A stretch of DNA of 64,000 nt from Halomonas alkalisoli (lineage in GTDB: Bacteria; Pseudomonadota; Gammaproteobacteria; Pseudomonadales; Halomonadaceae), in NCBI RefSeq assembly GCF_021412585.1, contig NZ_JAKCMI010000021.1:186001-250000 (forward strand), written 5' to 3'. The position numbers were made by a program, and so were the translations under genes. A model generated the notes under the pieces. It saw only the letters and a list, made by a program, of their open reading frames with translations, had not been told where the DNA came from and searched no databases. Positions 33,679 to 43,069 of this stretch are shown here, in pieces (position 1 is the stretch's first letter; every line of letters starts with the position of its first letter).

Positions 33679-35124
33679 ATGCCCAAGCAGCAGGTCAATA
33701 CGTCCATCTTTGACTTTCACGGCAGGCCGCCCCTGGGCAAGGCCTTGCCCCTCTCGCTTCAGCATGTGCTGGCCATGATCGCCGGCGTCATCACCCCGCC
33801 CATCATCGTTGCAGGGGTCGTGGGCGCCAGCGTGGAAGAGCGGCTACTGCTGATCCAGATCGCGGTGCTGGCCTCAGGCGTCAGCACGCTTTTCCAGCTC
33901 TACGGCGCCTGGAAGTTCGGCGCTCGCCTGCCCGCCATCTTCGGGGTGGGCTTCGCCTATGTGCCCACCCTGGTCGCCGTAGGCGGCCAGTACGGCCTGG
34001 CCGGTATCCTCGGTGCCCAGCTGATCGGTGGCATCTGCATGATGGTGGTGGGCTATTTCATCCAGTACATCCGCCACCTGTTCCCACCGGTGGTGGCCGG
34101 CACCGTGGTGCTGGTGATCGGCCTGTCGCTGTACGATATCGCGGTGCGCTACATGGCAGGCAGCGGTAACGTCGAAGCCCCGGGTTTCGGCGAACCGCTC
34201 AACTGGCTGGTGGCCCTGGTCACGCTGGCAACGGTGCTGGTCGCCTCGCAGTTCGGCAGGGGGGTGGTGAAGCTCTCGGCCATCATCGTCGGCATGGTGG
34301 TGGGCTACATGCTGTCGCTGCTGCTCGGCATGGTCAGCTTCGACGCGGTCGCCGATGCCGGCTGGGTGGCGGTGCCCCGGTTCATGCCCTTCGAGCTGGA
34401 GTTTCACACCTCGGCCATCATCGCCATGGTGATCATCTGCGTGATCAATTCCGTGCAGACCATCGGCGACCTGTCGGCCACTACGGTGGGGGGCATGAAC
34501 CGCGAGCTGAAGACGCGCGAGCTCACCGGGGGGCTGCTGGGCAACGGCTTGACCACCACGCTGAGCGCCTTCTTCGGCGCCCTGCCCACCGCCACCTTCA
34601 GCCAGAACGTCGGCATCGTGGCGATGACCCGCGTGATCAGCCGCTTCGTCCTGGCGCTTGCCGGCGGCTTCATGCTGCTGGCCGGATTGAGCCCCAAGTT
34701 CGGCGCCCTGGTGACGACCATCCCCTACCCGGTGCTTGGCGGCGCGACCGTCATCGTTTTCGGCATGATCACCATGACCGGCATCAAGCTGCTGATAAAG
34801 GACGAGCTATCGGCGCGCAACATGACCATCGTCGGCCTGGCGCTGGCCCTGAGCCTGGGTATCTCACAGGTGCCCGAAGCGATAGCCCAGCTCCCCGAGT
34901 GGATACAGAGCGTGATCGGTGGCTCCCCCATCGTGGTCGCGGCCATTACCGCCTTTACCCTCAATCTCGTTCTGCCCCGGGTCAGCCTGGCCGACGAGGA
35001 GCGCGAGCGCGAGCAGATGGCCAGCGCCGACGAGGAGAGCAACTGCAGCACAACCCAGGACCGGGAAGCCGCCGCTTACTCCCATCGCCAGGAAGGCTCG
35101 GCTGGCAAGGCCAGCAACAGCTGA
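33679..35124 (+). CDS. NCS2 nucleobase:cation symporter (xanthine/uracil permease family)
   Basis: The protein has 481 residues with 12-14 membrane segments. Family signatures are LPLSLQHVLAMIAGVITPPIIVAG at the N-terminus, the conserved SVQTIGDLSATTVGG region with the acidic residue of TM8, and NGLTTTLSAFFGALPTATFSQNVGIVAMTRVISR, the NCS2 Q/N-x-G-x3-T-type motif around TM10. A hydrophilic 50-residue tail ends the protein. The ATG at 33679 is preferred (GGAAG upstream; sequence starts MPKQQVN); an earlier ATG at 33643 lacks a site. Substrate may be uracil, xanthine or urate. The AT-rich promoter area (33590-33620) contains GTATACAA. Confidence 0.85.
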   Translation: MPKQQVNTSIFDFHGRPPLGKALPLSLQHVLAMIAGVITPPIIVAGVVGASVEERLLLIQIAVLASGVSTLFQLYGAWKFGARLPAIFGVGFAYVPTLVAVGGQYGLAGILGAQLIGGICMMVVGYFIQYIRHLFPPVVAGTVVLVIGLSLYDIAVRYMAGSGNVEAPGFGEPLNWLVALVTLATVLVASQFGRGVVKLSAIIVGMVVGYMLSLLLGMVSFDAVADAGWVAVPRFMPFELEFHTSAIIAMVIICVINSVQTIGDLSATTVGGMNRELKTRELTGGLLGNGLTTTLSAFFGALPTATFSQNVGIVAMTRVISRFVLALAGGFMLLAGLSPKFGALVTTIPYPVLGGATVIVFGMITMTGIKLLIKDELSARNMTIVGLALALSLGISQVPEAIAQLPEWIQSVIGGSPIVVAAITAFTLNLVLPRVSLADEEREREQMASADEESNCSTTQDREAAAYSHRQEGSAGKASNS

Positions 35125-35215
35125 GGTCGGTTCAGCCCGGCCCACCGGCGGGCTGAACGCCTCTCATCATCGCGATGCAATTCGAGCCCTGCCCCGGGGC
35201 CACCAGGAGTCACAA

Positions 35216-36880
35216 GTGAAAAGCCTGAGCCATCTTTCCGTGAAAATGAGCTGGACGCTGGTCCTGCTCGCCTTTCTTGCCTTGCTGATCGCGCTGAGCG
35301 CCATGGGGCTCTATGCGGTCAACCACAGCCAGCGAAGCTTCGATACCTTCAGTGCGGTGAACGTCAGCCAGCAGGCCGCCCTCAACCGGGCCAATTCGAT
35401 GCTGCTCAGCGTACGCATCGACATGGCCGGCGTTTACGAAGAGCTGCTGGAGAATTCCGTCGCGGGGACCACCGCCCAGGCCGCCGATGCCCATCGCCTC
35501 GGCGGGCGGCTCGAGGAGGTAGCCGACAACTTCGAGCGTTTCCTGGAGCTGCCCGTTCGCCCCGAACACGCGACGCTGATGGGTCCCATCGAAGCCAGCT
35601 TCAACGCGATGATGGAGAACAGCCTGCAGCCGCAGGCCGAGGCCCTTGCCACTGGCGATCTTGCCACCTATCAGGCGCTGCGCGAACGGGCCTCTACCGA
35701 TAACGCCAGCTTCTACCAGGCCGCCGTCGGCTTCTTCCACCAGGTGGAAGCCGAAGGAGCCGAGCGCGCGGAGAACTTCGGCACGGTGGTCACCACCGCG
35801 CAGCGAGTGATCGTGCTTGTCTTCATCGTCGCCCTGATCGTGATCGGCGTCGTCTACCGTGGCGTCAGCACCAACCTGATCGGGCCGCTGAACCGTATCG
35901 TGCAACACTTCCAGCGCATGGCCAGCGGCGATCTTTCCGCGACAATCGAATCACGCGGCCAGAATGAAATCGGCAAGCTCTTCTCGTCGTTGGCGGCCAT
36001 GCAGCGGGGCCTCTCGACCACCGTCGCCACGGTGCGCGACAGCAGCGCGGAAATACTCGCCAACTCCAGCGAGATCGCCAGCGGCAACCGGGACCTGGCG
36101 GCACGCACCGAGCGCCAGTCCGCCTCGCTGACGGAAACCGCCTCGAGCATGGAGGAGATGACCTCCACCATGGAGCGCAACAGCGAGAACGCCTCGCTTG
36201 CCAGCGAGATGGCCCGAGAAGCGGCCGAGCGAGCCGACCAAGGCGGTGATGTCGTCGCCAACGTGGTCACTCGAATGCAGGAGATTCGCGCGAGCTCGCA
36301 GCAGGTCACGGAGATCATCGGGCTGATGGACTCCATCGCCTTTCAGACCAATATCCTGGCCTTGAATGCCTCGGTGGAAGCAGCCCGCGCCGGCGAGCAT
36401 GGCCGGGGCTTTGCGGTGGTGGCCAACGAGGTGCGCAAGCTCGCCACCCGGAGCGCAGACGCCGCCACGGAGATCCGCCAGCTCATCGAGACCTCCGTGC
36501 GCCAGGTCGAGGCCGGCACCCAGCAGGCGGACAGCGCCAGCAGCACCATGGGCTCGATCATGAGCTCGGTGCAGCGCGTCAATGAGCTGATGAACGAGAT
36601 CGCCGTGGCCTCCAATGAGCAGCGCGCCGGCATCGGCGAAGTCAACACCGCGGTCGGCGACATGGACAACACCACCCAGCAGAACGCCGCGCTCGTCGAG
36701 CAGGCAAGCCTGGCCGCAAGCCAGCTTCAGGCCGAGGCGCAGCGCCTGGATGAAGCCGTCGCGAGATTCAAACTGGCAGATCGGTCTCAGGAGCCCGCCC
36801 CCCTGGCGGCCCTGTCGTCTCCCCATTCAGCGTCGTGCGCGCCAAGGCTGGCGGACCAGTCGGGCCTGGCGCCTGCCTGA
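35216..36880 (+). CDS. Methyl-accepting chemotaxis protein
   Basis: The protein has 554 residues. A first membrane segment (about 11-33), a periplasmic four-helix-bundle ligand domain of Tar type (about 34-185), a second membrane segment (about 192-213), a HAMP domain (about 214-265) and a long signalling coiled coil follow one another. The highly conserved hairpin tip IIGLMDSIAFQTNILALNASVEAARAGEHGRGFAVVANEVRKLA is present. The GTG at 35216 has CAGGAG 6 bases upstream. No CheB/CheR-binding pentapeptide (NWETF-like) is seen at the end. A bidirectional terminator follows. Confidence 0.93.
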   Translation: MKSLSHLSVKMSWTLVLLAFLALLIALSAMGLYAVNHSQRSFDTFSAVNVSQQAALNRANSMLLSVRIDMAGVYEELLENSVAGTTAQAADAHRLGGRLEEVADNFERFLELPVRPEHATLMGPIEASFNAMMENSLQPQAEALATGDLATYQALRERASTDNASFYQAAVGFFHQVEAEGAERAENFGTVVTTAQRVIVLVFIVALIVIGVVYRGVSTNLIGPLNRIVQHFQRMASGDLSATIESRGQNEIGKLFSSLAAMQRGLSTTVATVRDSSAEILANSSEIASGNRDLAARTERQSASLTETASSMEEMTSTMERNSENASLASEMAREAAERADQGGDVVANVVTRMQEIRASSQQVTEIIGLMDSIAFQTNILALNASVEAARAGEHGRGFAVVANEVRKLATRSADAATEIRQLIETSVRQVEAGTQQADSASSTMGSIMSSVQRVNELMNEIAVASNEQRAGIGEVNTAVGDMDNTTQQNAALVEQASLAASQLQAEAQRLDEAVARFKLADRSQEPAPLAALSSPHSASCAPRLADQSGLAPA

Positions 36881-36977
36881 GTCTCGCTGGTAAAAACCAC
36901 GCTTCGGGAATGCACTCGCGCGCGCCGTGCCAAGTCACTGGGATATGAACTGGCGCCTGTGGCAACGCGCTTACGAG

Positions 36978-37010
36978 AAAGCCGACAGAGCGCATTGTCT
37001 GTCGGCTTTT
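36978..37010. terminator. Bidirectional terminator between MCP and OmpA-family genes
   Basis: Stem AAAGCCGACAGA (36978-36989) and TCTGTCGGCTTT (36998-37009) with an 8-base loop is perfect, with T-runs on the plus side and A-runs on the other, serving both convergent genes. Confidence 0.85.
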
Positions 37011-37024
37011 CCGGTGCTGGCTTT

Positions 37025-39235
37025 CTAGAGGCTGACCAATCCTGCATCGATCAGCGGGGTGATGCGCCGGACGCTCGCGCGTCGGTTTACCTGGCTGGGT
37101 CCCTGCGTATCCACTTTCAGATAGCGCTCACCATAGCCCTGCACGATCAGGTTTTCCGGGGGAATGGCGAAGTATTCGGTCAGCGCCAGGGCAACGGCTT
37201 CTGCTCGCCGATCGGACAGCCCGAGATTCATCAGGTCCGATCCCACGGCATCGGTATGGCCTTCGACCAGGAAAATCTCATTCGGGTGCTGCTCGATGAT
37301 GTCGGCCATGGTGTTCCCGATCAGCCTCAACGCTTCGGCCTCGGAGGGCTGAATGGCCGACGAGCCGGTCGCAAACTGGATAACGTCGAGATCGATACGC
37401 GGCATCATGTCTCGGACTCGTGAGTTTTCGCGCACCTGACGGAGCGTGAAGGCCCGATCGAACTCCTGTACCGGCGGTGCCAGCAGTGCTTCGCGCAGGA
37501 TGTCCTCATCTGCACGCCGGTATTCGACCACGTAGCGTTCTTCCGGCATGTCGTAGCGCAGAGGTGGCAGGGATTCCTCGAGGTCGACGGAAGACACCCA
37601 GCTATCGGCCTTGACCGTTTCGTCGATCAGCACGATAGCGGTGTCATCGGGTAGATAGCGAGTGCGCTTGAGGACGAAGCCACCGGAATCACGAACGGTC
37701 ACGATCCGGCTGCCATCCTCGCGAGTCACGGTGGAGCGGGTGATGCCATCGGCAAAGGATTCGGTGGTCTCGGTGACCCCAGGGCGACGCAACAGCAGAT
37801 TCTCGTCCTTGCGCACATGCAGCTCGCCGTCGCGCTCGACGATCATGCGGTCGCCTTGATTCTCGACGACCCGACCACCGAGCTGGGGGATCAAGGCGCC
37901 TGCAACGGCACCTACTGCAGCGGCCCCCAGGTATTTCCATATCTGGTTATCGTCATCATCGGCTTCTGACGCCGCCGTGGCCTGGGCCTCTTCGTCGCTG
38001 GTACGCGTAGTATCCGCAGTCACGACCGTTTCGGATGTCTCACTGGCTTCCTGGGTCTCAAGGGCGGCGGCAGAGGCCAGGGCGGCGGCTTCGGCCTCGG
38101 CCAGGGCTTCCGCATCCGCCTTGTCACTGGCCTCCTGCTCGGCCAGTGCATCGGCTTCAGCCTGTTCGATGGCCTCCTGCTCGGCGACGGTGCGTGCCTC
38201 GGCCTGTTCGGCGGCCTCCTGCTCCGCCAGGGCGTCGGCTTCAGCCTGTTCGGTGGCTTCCTGCTCGGCCAGGGCGTCGGCTTCGGCTTGCTCGATGGCT
38301 TCCTGCTCGGCCAGGGCGGCGTCTTCCTCGGCCCGCACGACGGCTTCCTGCTCGGCCAGGGCGTCGGCTTCGGCCTGCTCGGTGGTTTCCTGCTCGGCCA
38401 GGGCATCCGCTTCGGCCTGCTCGGTGGCTTCCTGCTCCGCCAGGGCGTCGGAGTCGGCCTGATCGGCGGCTTCCTGCTCCGCCAGGGCGTCGGCTTCGGC
38501 CTGCTCGGCGGCTTCCTGCTCCGCCAGGGCGTCGGCGTCGGCCTGCTCGGCGGCTTCCTGCTCGGCCAGGGCATCGGCGTCGGCCTGATCGGCGGCTTCC
38601 TGCTCCGCCAGGGCGTCGGCTTCGGCCTGATCGGCGGCTTCCTGCTCGGCCAGGGCGTCGGCGTCGGCCTGATCGGCGGCTTCCTGCTCCGCCAGGGCGT
38701 CGGCTTCGGCCTGCTCGGCGGCTTCCTGCTCGGCCAGGGCATCGGCTTCGGCCTGGTCGGCGGCTTCCTGCTCGGCCAGGGCATCGGCTTCGGCCTGCTC
38801 AGCGGCTTCCTGCTCCGCCAGGGCGTCGGCTTCGGCTTGCTCAGCGGCTTCCTGCTCGGCCAGGGCGTCGGCTTCGGCCTGCTCGGTGGCTTCCTGCTCG
38901 GCCAGGGCGTCGGCTTCGGCTTGCTCGGTGGCTTCCTGCTCCGCCAGGGCGTCGGCTTCAGCCTGATCGGCTTCTTGCTCAGCGAGTGCGTCCGCGTCGC
39001 CCTGCTCGGTGGCTTCCGGCTCGGCCAGGGCGTCTGTTTCGGCCTGTTCGTCGTCTTCCTGCTCGATCAGGAATTCTTCCTCCGTTTGATCAGCAGGTTC
39101 TGTAACTTGACTGAGTATGATGGTCTCTTCATTGGTAGCCGACGACTGGGTCGCCTGGACAAAGGCCGGGCTCATCAATGACAGCGAGGCCAGAATGACC
39201 GCGGGCTTCCTGAAAAGGCGCATGCGACGTTTCAT
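37025..39235 (-). CDS. OmpA-family protein with a long acidic 14-residue repeat
   Basis: The protein has 736 residues. A signal peptide (about 1-28, ending VQA) is followed by an acidic linker and about 22 copies of a 14-residue unit like TEQAEADALAEQEA (about 60-385), probably a long helix or coiled coil. A glycine-zipper-like segment (YLGAAAVGAVAGALIPQLGG) follows, then a beta-rich middle part. A C-terminal OmpA/MotB peptidoglycan-binding domain (IDLDVIQFATGSSAIQPSEAEALRLIGNTMAD, LVEGHTDAVGSDLMNLGLSDRRAEAVALAL, QGYGERYLKV) ends the protein. It probably links the outer membrane to peptidoglycan; the repeat may span the periplasm. The architecture resembles YiaD/OmpA-like proteins but with a very long spacer. 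Confidence 0.85.
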   Translation of the reverse strand: MKRRMRLFRKPAVILASLSLMSPAFVQATQSSATNEETIILSQVTEPADQTEEEFLIEQEDDEQAETDALAEPEATEQGDADALAEQEADQAEADALAEQEATEQAEADALAEQEATEQAEADALAEQEAAEQAEADALAEQEAAEQAEADALAEQEAADQAEADALAEQEAAEQAEADALAEQEAADQADADALAEQEAADQAEADALAEQEAADQADADALAEQEAAEQADADALAEQEAAEQAEADALAEQEAADQADSDALAEQEATEQAEADALAEQETTEQAEADALAEQEAVVRAEEDAALAEQEAIEQAEADALAEQEATEQAEADALAEQEAAEQAEARTVAEQEAIEQAEADALAEQEASDKADAEALAEAEAAALASAAALETQEASETSETVVTADTTRTSDEEAQATAASEADDDDNQIWKYLGAAAVGAVAGALIPQLGGRVVENQGDRMIVERDGELHVRKDENLLLRRPGVTETTESFADGITRSTVTREDGSRIVTVRDSGGFVLKRTRYLPDDTAIVLIDETVKADSWVSSVDLEESLPPLRYDMPEERYVVEYRRADEDILREALLAPPVQEFDRAFTLRQVRENSRVRDMMPRIDLDVIQFATGSSAIQPSEAEALRLIGNTMADIIEQHPNEIFLVEGHTDAVGSDLMNLGLSDRRAEAVALALTEYFAIPPENLIVQGYGERYLKVDTQGPSQVNRRASVRRITPLIDAGLVSL
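38090..39060 (-). repeat. 42-bp coding minisatellite
   Basis: Within the OmpA-family gene about 22 imperfect 42-base units encode EQAEADALAEQEA-type repeats. Variation alternates AEQ/ADQ/TEQ and EAD/DAD; one unit is a residue longer (VVRAEEDAALAEQEA) and one diverged (AEARTVAEQEA). Because the unit is divisible by three, the opposite strand is also open throughout. Confidence 0.9.
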
Positions 39236-39658
39236 ATCGGTTCTCCTGACTCAGGCACTGCCCGGGCATGATGACGGTTATCTGGAATCAACGGTGCCAA
39301 CGAGGCTCTCTACACGCTGTAGGTGGTCGAGGAATTCCCAGGCAGGCTAGCTAGTGCGCTAGCTATGATTGGGGATGGTTCTGACCAGGAAGTGGGAGTG
39401 ATACTTACTGAACAGCGCTTTCTCGTAGAAAGGGTGGATAAGGCGAGCCAATATGGGGCGTTTCCGCCTTCCTGTCAGATGCATTCATTATAGTTCACCG
39501 CATCCCGGCCCTCTGTACGACGGCACACATAGGCATCCGTTTGTTACCGGTTGCTTTAACCGGGAGCCCGGTTGGCACCATATGCAGGAGCATGAAAGGA
39601 GCCGATCCCTTTCAGTGGGTTATCTGCGTTGGCGAGGCCATGTTCGAGGAGACACTGT
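39236..39658. other. Intergenic region upstream of the OmpA-family gene
   Basis: This region contains a perfect inverted repeat TAGCTAG-TGCG-CTAGCTA (39348-39365), a candidate operator for the minus-strand OmpA gene, and a small hairpin around CCGGTT...AACCGG (near 39548-39564). GAGGAG near 39647 is the ribosome binding site of the next gene. No coding sequence recognised. Confidence 0.5.
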
Positions 39659-40051
39659 ATGGACCGATTCACGGGCGGTTGCCTTTGCGGCAACGTACGT
39701 ATCGTGGCGACGGGTCGCCCCTGCCGGGTCGGCGTTTGTCACTGTCTCGACTGCCGCAAGCACCATGGAGCGCTCTTCTACGCTTCCGCGGTGTTCCCCG
39801 AGAATGCGGTGACGATAGAGGGCGAAACGCGCGACTACGCCGGGCGATTCTTCTGCCCCCGCTGCGGCTCATCCGTTTTCGCACGCACCGGAGACGAGAT
39901 CGAAGTGCACCTGGGCACCCTGGATGAGCCTGATCAACTGATGCCCACCTACGAGAGCTGGACCGTCCGCCGCGAGTCCTGGCTGCCGCCGTTTCCCCAC
40001 ATGAAGCGCTACGACTGTGACCGTGAGGAGCCTGGACGTTCTGATGAGTAG
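39659..40051 (+). CDS. GFA-family zinc protein
   Basis: The protein has 130 residues. The CENP-V/GFA zinc fold shows MDRFTGGCLCGNVRI (first Cys pair), VCHCLDCRKHHGALFYASAVFPE and GRFFCPRCGSSVFART (second pair), with the conserved LGTLDEP and FPHMKRYD end. Named after glutathione-dependent formaldehyde-activating enzyme, but most members have unknown roles. The ATG at 39659 has GAGGAG at 8 bases. Confidence 0.87.
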   Translation: MDRFTGGCLCGNVRIVATGRPCRVGVCHCLDCRKHHGALFYASAVFPENAVTIEGETRDYAGRFFCPRCGSSVFARTGDEIEVHLGTLDEPDQLMPTYESWTVRRESWLPPFPHMKRYDCDREEPGRSDE

Positions 40052-40065
40052 GTGTGGCTGAGATC

Positions 40066-40677
40066 TCAAAGCCCGCCCGATGCCAGCGGGAGCCACACGT
40101 GCTCGTAGCCGATGGTGATCGCGACCCACACCAGCAGCCCGGCCATGGCGAGGCTGAAGCCCTTCAGTAGCCTCGGATTCTCGAGGCGCTGGCCGACCAC
40201 GGCGCCCATCAGCGCGTAGCTGCCGGGGGCGCCGAAGGCCAGCACTGCCAGCCCGAGCGACCAGAACAGCAGGGGCACACCGTGAATGCCGGCGGCGGGA
40301 AACTGGATGGTGGCGATGGGCAGGGTCGCCATCATGGCCTTGGGGTTGCAGAGCTGCATGATCAGGCCATCGCGGAAGCTCAGCACGCGAGGTGGCTCGC
40401 GCACCTTGCCCAAGTCGATGCTCGAACGGCCAATCTTGACCGCCAGGTAGAGAATGTACCCGCAGCCCACTACCCCCACCACGGCGAGCATATCGCCGCG
40501 CACCCAGGCCGCCCCGGCCCAGCCGAACAGCAGGAAGAGCGTGAGCATGGCCAGTCCCACGCCGATGAAGAAGCCAAGCGATGTCTTTGCCTGGCCATTG
40601 AGCCCGGCGTTCAGGCCGAGCAGGTTCACAGGCCCAGGCGTGTACATGACGCCCAGGGCATAGGCGACGATCTCCAT
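40066..40677 (-). CDS. LysE-family amino acid/metabolite exporter
   Basis: The protein has 203 residues with about six membrane helices. The start MEIVAYALGVMYTPGPVNLLGLNAGLNGQAKTSLGFFIGVG carries the family PGP signature, and LIMQLCNPKAMMATLP matches the NPK motif. It exports amino acids or similar compounds. The start at 40677 is supported by GGAGAG; a longer frame upstream overlaps the AraC gene and is rejected. The preceding AraC regulator probably controls it. Confidence 0.85.
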   Translation of the reverse strand: MEIVAYALGVMYTPGPVNLLGLNAGLNGQAKTSLGFFIGVGLAMLTLFLLFGWAGAAWVRGDMLAVVGVVGCGYILYLAVKIGRSSIDLGKVREPPRVLSFRDGLIMQLCNPKAMMATLPIATIQFPAAGIHGVPLLFWSLGLAVLAFGAPGSYALMGAVVGQRLENPRLLKGFSLAMAGLLVWVAITIGYEHVWLPLASGGL

Positions 40678-40735
40678 GGAGACTCTCCGGTAGGTAGTAC
40701 GGGATGAGCGGCCGAGCGTCCGGGATTCAGTACTG

Positions 40736-41566
40736 CTAGGTGACGCTGCGCTGGTACTGATACGGCGTCTTGCCGTAGATGCGCTTGAAGCGACGATTGA
40801 AGTGGCTGAGGTCGGTAAAGCCGTAGCGGAAGGCCACCTCGGTAGGCGCCACGCCGGCCTCCAGGGCACTGCGCGCGGCATTGACCCGGCAACTCAATAC
40901 GTACTGGTGCGGCGTGATGTCGAACTGCTGCCGGAACAGGCGCAGGAAGTGATATTTCGAGAGGTGGGCGGCCTGGCTGATCTCATCCAGCGAGAGATCC
41001 GACTCCAGGTGGGCGAGCACATACTCCTTGGCGCGCAGCAGCAGCGCATCGGGCCGGCTCACCCTGCCGCCGGGCTGGAACTTGCCGGCACGCTGTACCA
41101 GGCGCGTCGCCATGCGGTGCAGGGCGTGCTCCTGATCGATGCGCGTGCCCTGCTGGTGGATCATGAGACCAGCAAGATCGAGAATGGCGTGGCGCAGCTC
41201 AGGATCAGCCAGCAGAGTCTCGCTGCCTTGGAACTCGGCGGCACGCTCGCACCCTGCCGCATCGGCAAAGGAGGCTTCGAGCTGGGCGGAGGGCACATAG
41301 ATCATCACGTAGCCCAGCGTGGTGTCGTCGCCTGGGTGGCCGTCGTGCACCTGATCCGGGTTGAACTGAATGACGTTGCCGGGCGGGCTGCGGTGGAACT
41401 GCCCGCTGCTGAAGAAGTCCTGCCGTCCGGAGAGGGTCACGCCGAAGGCATACTCCTCGTGGGCATGGCGGTCGTAGCTGAAGTCGCTCAGCGACGCCTG
41501 GAGCACTGTCAGTCCGGGCACCTGCCGGCTCTTGTAATAGTCGAACTGGCTGGATTGATTCGCCAT
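40736..41566 (-). CDS. AraC-family transcriptional regulator
   Basis: The protein has 276 residues. An N-terminal cupin-like AraC ligand domain (YDRHAHEEYAFGVTLSGRQDFFSSG, PGNVIQFNPDQVHDGHPGDD) precedes a double HTH at the C-terminus (DLSLDEISQAAHLSKYHFLRLFRQQFDITPHQYVLSCRVNAARSAL, then TEVAFRYGFTDLSHFNRRFKRIYGKTPYQYQ). Arrangement with a LysE exporter in the same direction, 58 bases downstream, is a common pairing and suggests control of export. GGGAGG precedes the ATG. Confidence 0.9.
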   Translation of the reverse strand: MANQSSQFDYYKSRQVPGLTVLQASLSDFSYDRHAHEEYAFGVTLSGRQDFFSSGQFHRSPPGNVIQFNPDQVHDGHPGDDTTLGYVMIYVPSAQLEASFADAAGCERAAEFQGSETLLADPELRHAILDLAGLMIHQQGTRIDQEHALHRMATRLVQRAGKFQPGGRVSRPDALLLRAKEYVLAHLESDLSLDEISQAAHLSKYHFLRLFRQQFDITPHQYVLSCRVNAARSALEAGVAPTEVAFRYGFTDLSHFNRRFKRIYGKTPYQYQRSVT

Positions 41567-41665
41567 GTCGCGCCTCCCTGAACGGCATACAGGGATAGCT
41601 TAGGCCCAGCCCCAGGCGAAGGCTTGGACATTATTGCGGAAAGCGATTTGCCCAGGTGCCAGGGC

Positions 41666-42163
41666 TTAGCAGAGCGGCAGATGCAGAATGGCACCGCGCA
41701 GGCCACGCTCGTCAGCCCAGAGCTTGCCCAGGGTGATGGGCAGACGAAAGCGGCGCTTGCCAGCCGCACCGGGATTGAACAGCAGGTGGCCGCCCTGCCA
41801 TTCGTGACGCGGCTTGTGGGAGTGGCCATGAAGCACGGCATCGCAGGGGGTGGCCGGGTCAAATTCCTGCAGGATATGCACCAGGTGCAGGCGCCAGCCG
41901 TTGAGGGTGACATCCAGCGTCAGCGGCAACGCCTCGGCCCAAGGGGCGGTGTCGATATTGCCACGCACCGCCGCCACCGGTGCCAACTCCGCCAGCCGCT
42001 CGAGGATGGCGGCGTCCTCGTCCCGGCTGCCCACGTCGCCCAGGTGCAGGATAAGCTCGCAGCCTTCCAGCATCGTCAGTGCCTCGGGGCGCAGCAGCCC
42101 GTGGGTATCGCTGATGACGCCGATCGGCAACTCGGTGGTGATGTCCCGCGTCAGCACTTCCAT
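41666..42163 (-). CDS. YfcE/MJ0936-family metallophosphoesterase
   Basis: The protein has 165 residues. Calcineurin-like metal motifs are ISDTHGLLRPEAL (D-x-H), LILHLGDVGSRDED (GD), VRGNID (GN) and the C-terminal VLHGHSHKPRHEWQGGHLLFNPG (GHSH). These small phosphodiesterases cleave phosphodiester substrates with two metal ions. It ends KRRFRLPITLGKLWADERGLRGAIL, a stretch also found as a fragment near 57740-57840. GGAGG precedes the ATG. Confidence 0.9.
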   Translation of the reverse strand: MEVLTRDITTELPIGVISDTHGLLRPEALTMLEGCELILHLGDVGSRDEDAAILERLAELAPVAAVRGNIDTAPWAEALPLTLDVTLNGWRLHLVHILQEFDPATPCDAVLHGHSHKPRHEWQGGHLLFNPGAAGKRRFRLPITLGKLWADERGLRGAILHLPLC

Positions 42164-42190
42164 GCCGCCTCCGATTGAGCTTTGGATGCC

Positions 42191-42922
42191 TCACTTCATC
42201 TCGAAGCCACGCTTGGTCAGAAACTCACGCATATGGGCGCGCAGCTTGCTGTCGAACAGCGGGGTCAGGTTCCTGGACCAGTTGGTATCCTTGTTGCCGC
42301 CTTTGCGCTGGCCGTAGTAGGTCTGCATGGCCTCGTCGAAGGCCGCCACCAGCTCGCTGTCGTCGGTGTAGTAATCCTCCTTGAGGATCGCTTCCACCGG
42401 CAGGCGCGGTTTGACGTCGGGCTCATGGGCCGGGTAGCCGAGGCACATGCCGAACACCGGGTAGACCTGCTCCGGCAGGCGCAGCAGGTCGCTGATGGCC
42501 TGGGGGTTGTTGCGAACGCCACCGATGTAGCAGATGCCAAGCCCCTCGGATTCGGCGGCGATGGCGACGTTCTGGGCCATCAGCGCGGTGTCCACGCTGG
42601 CCACCAGCAGCTGCTCGGTCATGCCGCGCACGACATTGGCGCCGGTGCGCTCGGAAGCCTCTGTGGGGCGCTTCATGTCGGCGCAGAACACCAGGAAATC
42701 GGAGGCGGTGGCGACATAGGACTGGCCGCCTGCCAGCTCGGCGATCAACTCGCGGTTAGCCGGGTTCTTCACGTGAATGACGCTGTAGGCCTGGACGTGG
42801 CTCGACGTCGCGGCAGCCTGGCCGGCGCGAATCAGTTCGAGCAGCAGTTCGTGCGGGATCTTCCGGTCGGTGAATTTGCGAATCGAGCGGTGCGATTTCA
42901 ACAGTTCGATGGTGGGGTTCAT
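42191..42922 (-). CDS. NfsA-type oxygen-insensitive nitroreductase
   Basis: The protein has 243 residues, a flavin-dependent NAD(P)H reductase of the NfsA/FRP family. Seen are LLKSHRSIRKFTDRKIPHELLLELI (FMN phosphate site), SSHVQAYSVIHV, FCADMKR, DTALMAQNVAIAAESEGLGICYIGGVRNN and VFGMCLGYPAHEPDVKPRLP. It lies 27 bases behind... and in the same direction as the phosphoesterase, so a loose operon (nitroreductase first) is possible. Substrates are nitroaromatics or quinones. Confidence 0.88.
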   Translation of the reverse strand: MNPTIELLKSHRSIRKFTDRKIPHELLLELIRAGQAAATSSHVQAYSVIHVKNPANRELIAELAGGQSYVATASDFLVFCADMKRPTEASERTGANVVRGMTEQLLVASVDTALMAQNVAIAAESEGLGICYIGGVRNNPQAISDLLRLPEQVYPVFGMCLGYPAHEPDVKPRLPVEAILKEDYYTDDSELVAAFDEAMQTYYGQRKGGNKDTNWSRNLTPLFDSKLRAHMREFLTKRGFEMK

Positions 42923-43069
42923 GTCGCCTCGCGGAATGCGTGTCGATAGTTAACCTGCTTAGTATCTTTCATTCTGCGGTCCATTGTCATTGCTGCCTGT
43001 CGAAACCGCCCCAGCCTATCCGATACAGGAGAGAGAACACACCAGCCCCTGGCCCGATGGAGCCCCACC

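Noticed and set aside
38035..39181. Long open frames on the plus strand opposite the OmpA-family repeat
   Set aside because: They are the reverse complement of the 42-bp repeat, open only because the unit is divisible by three. The proteins are Arg/Pro or Gly/Leu/Gln monotony with no start signal.
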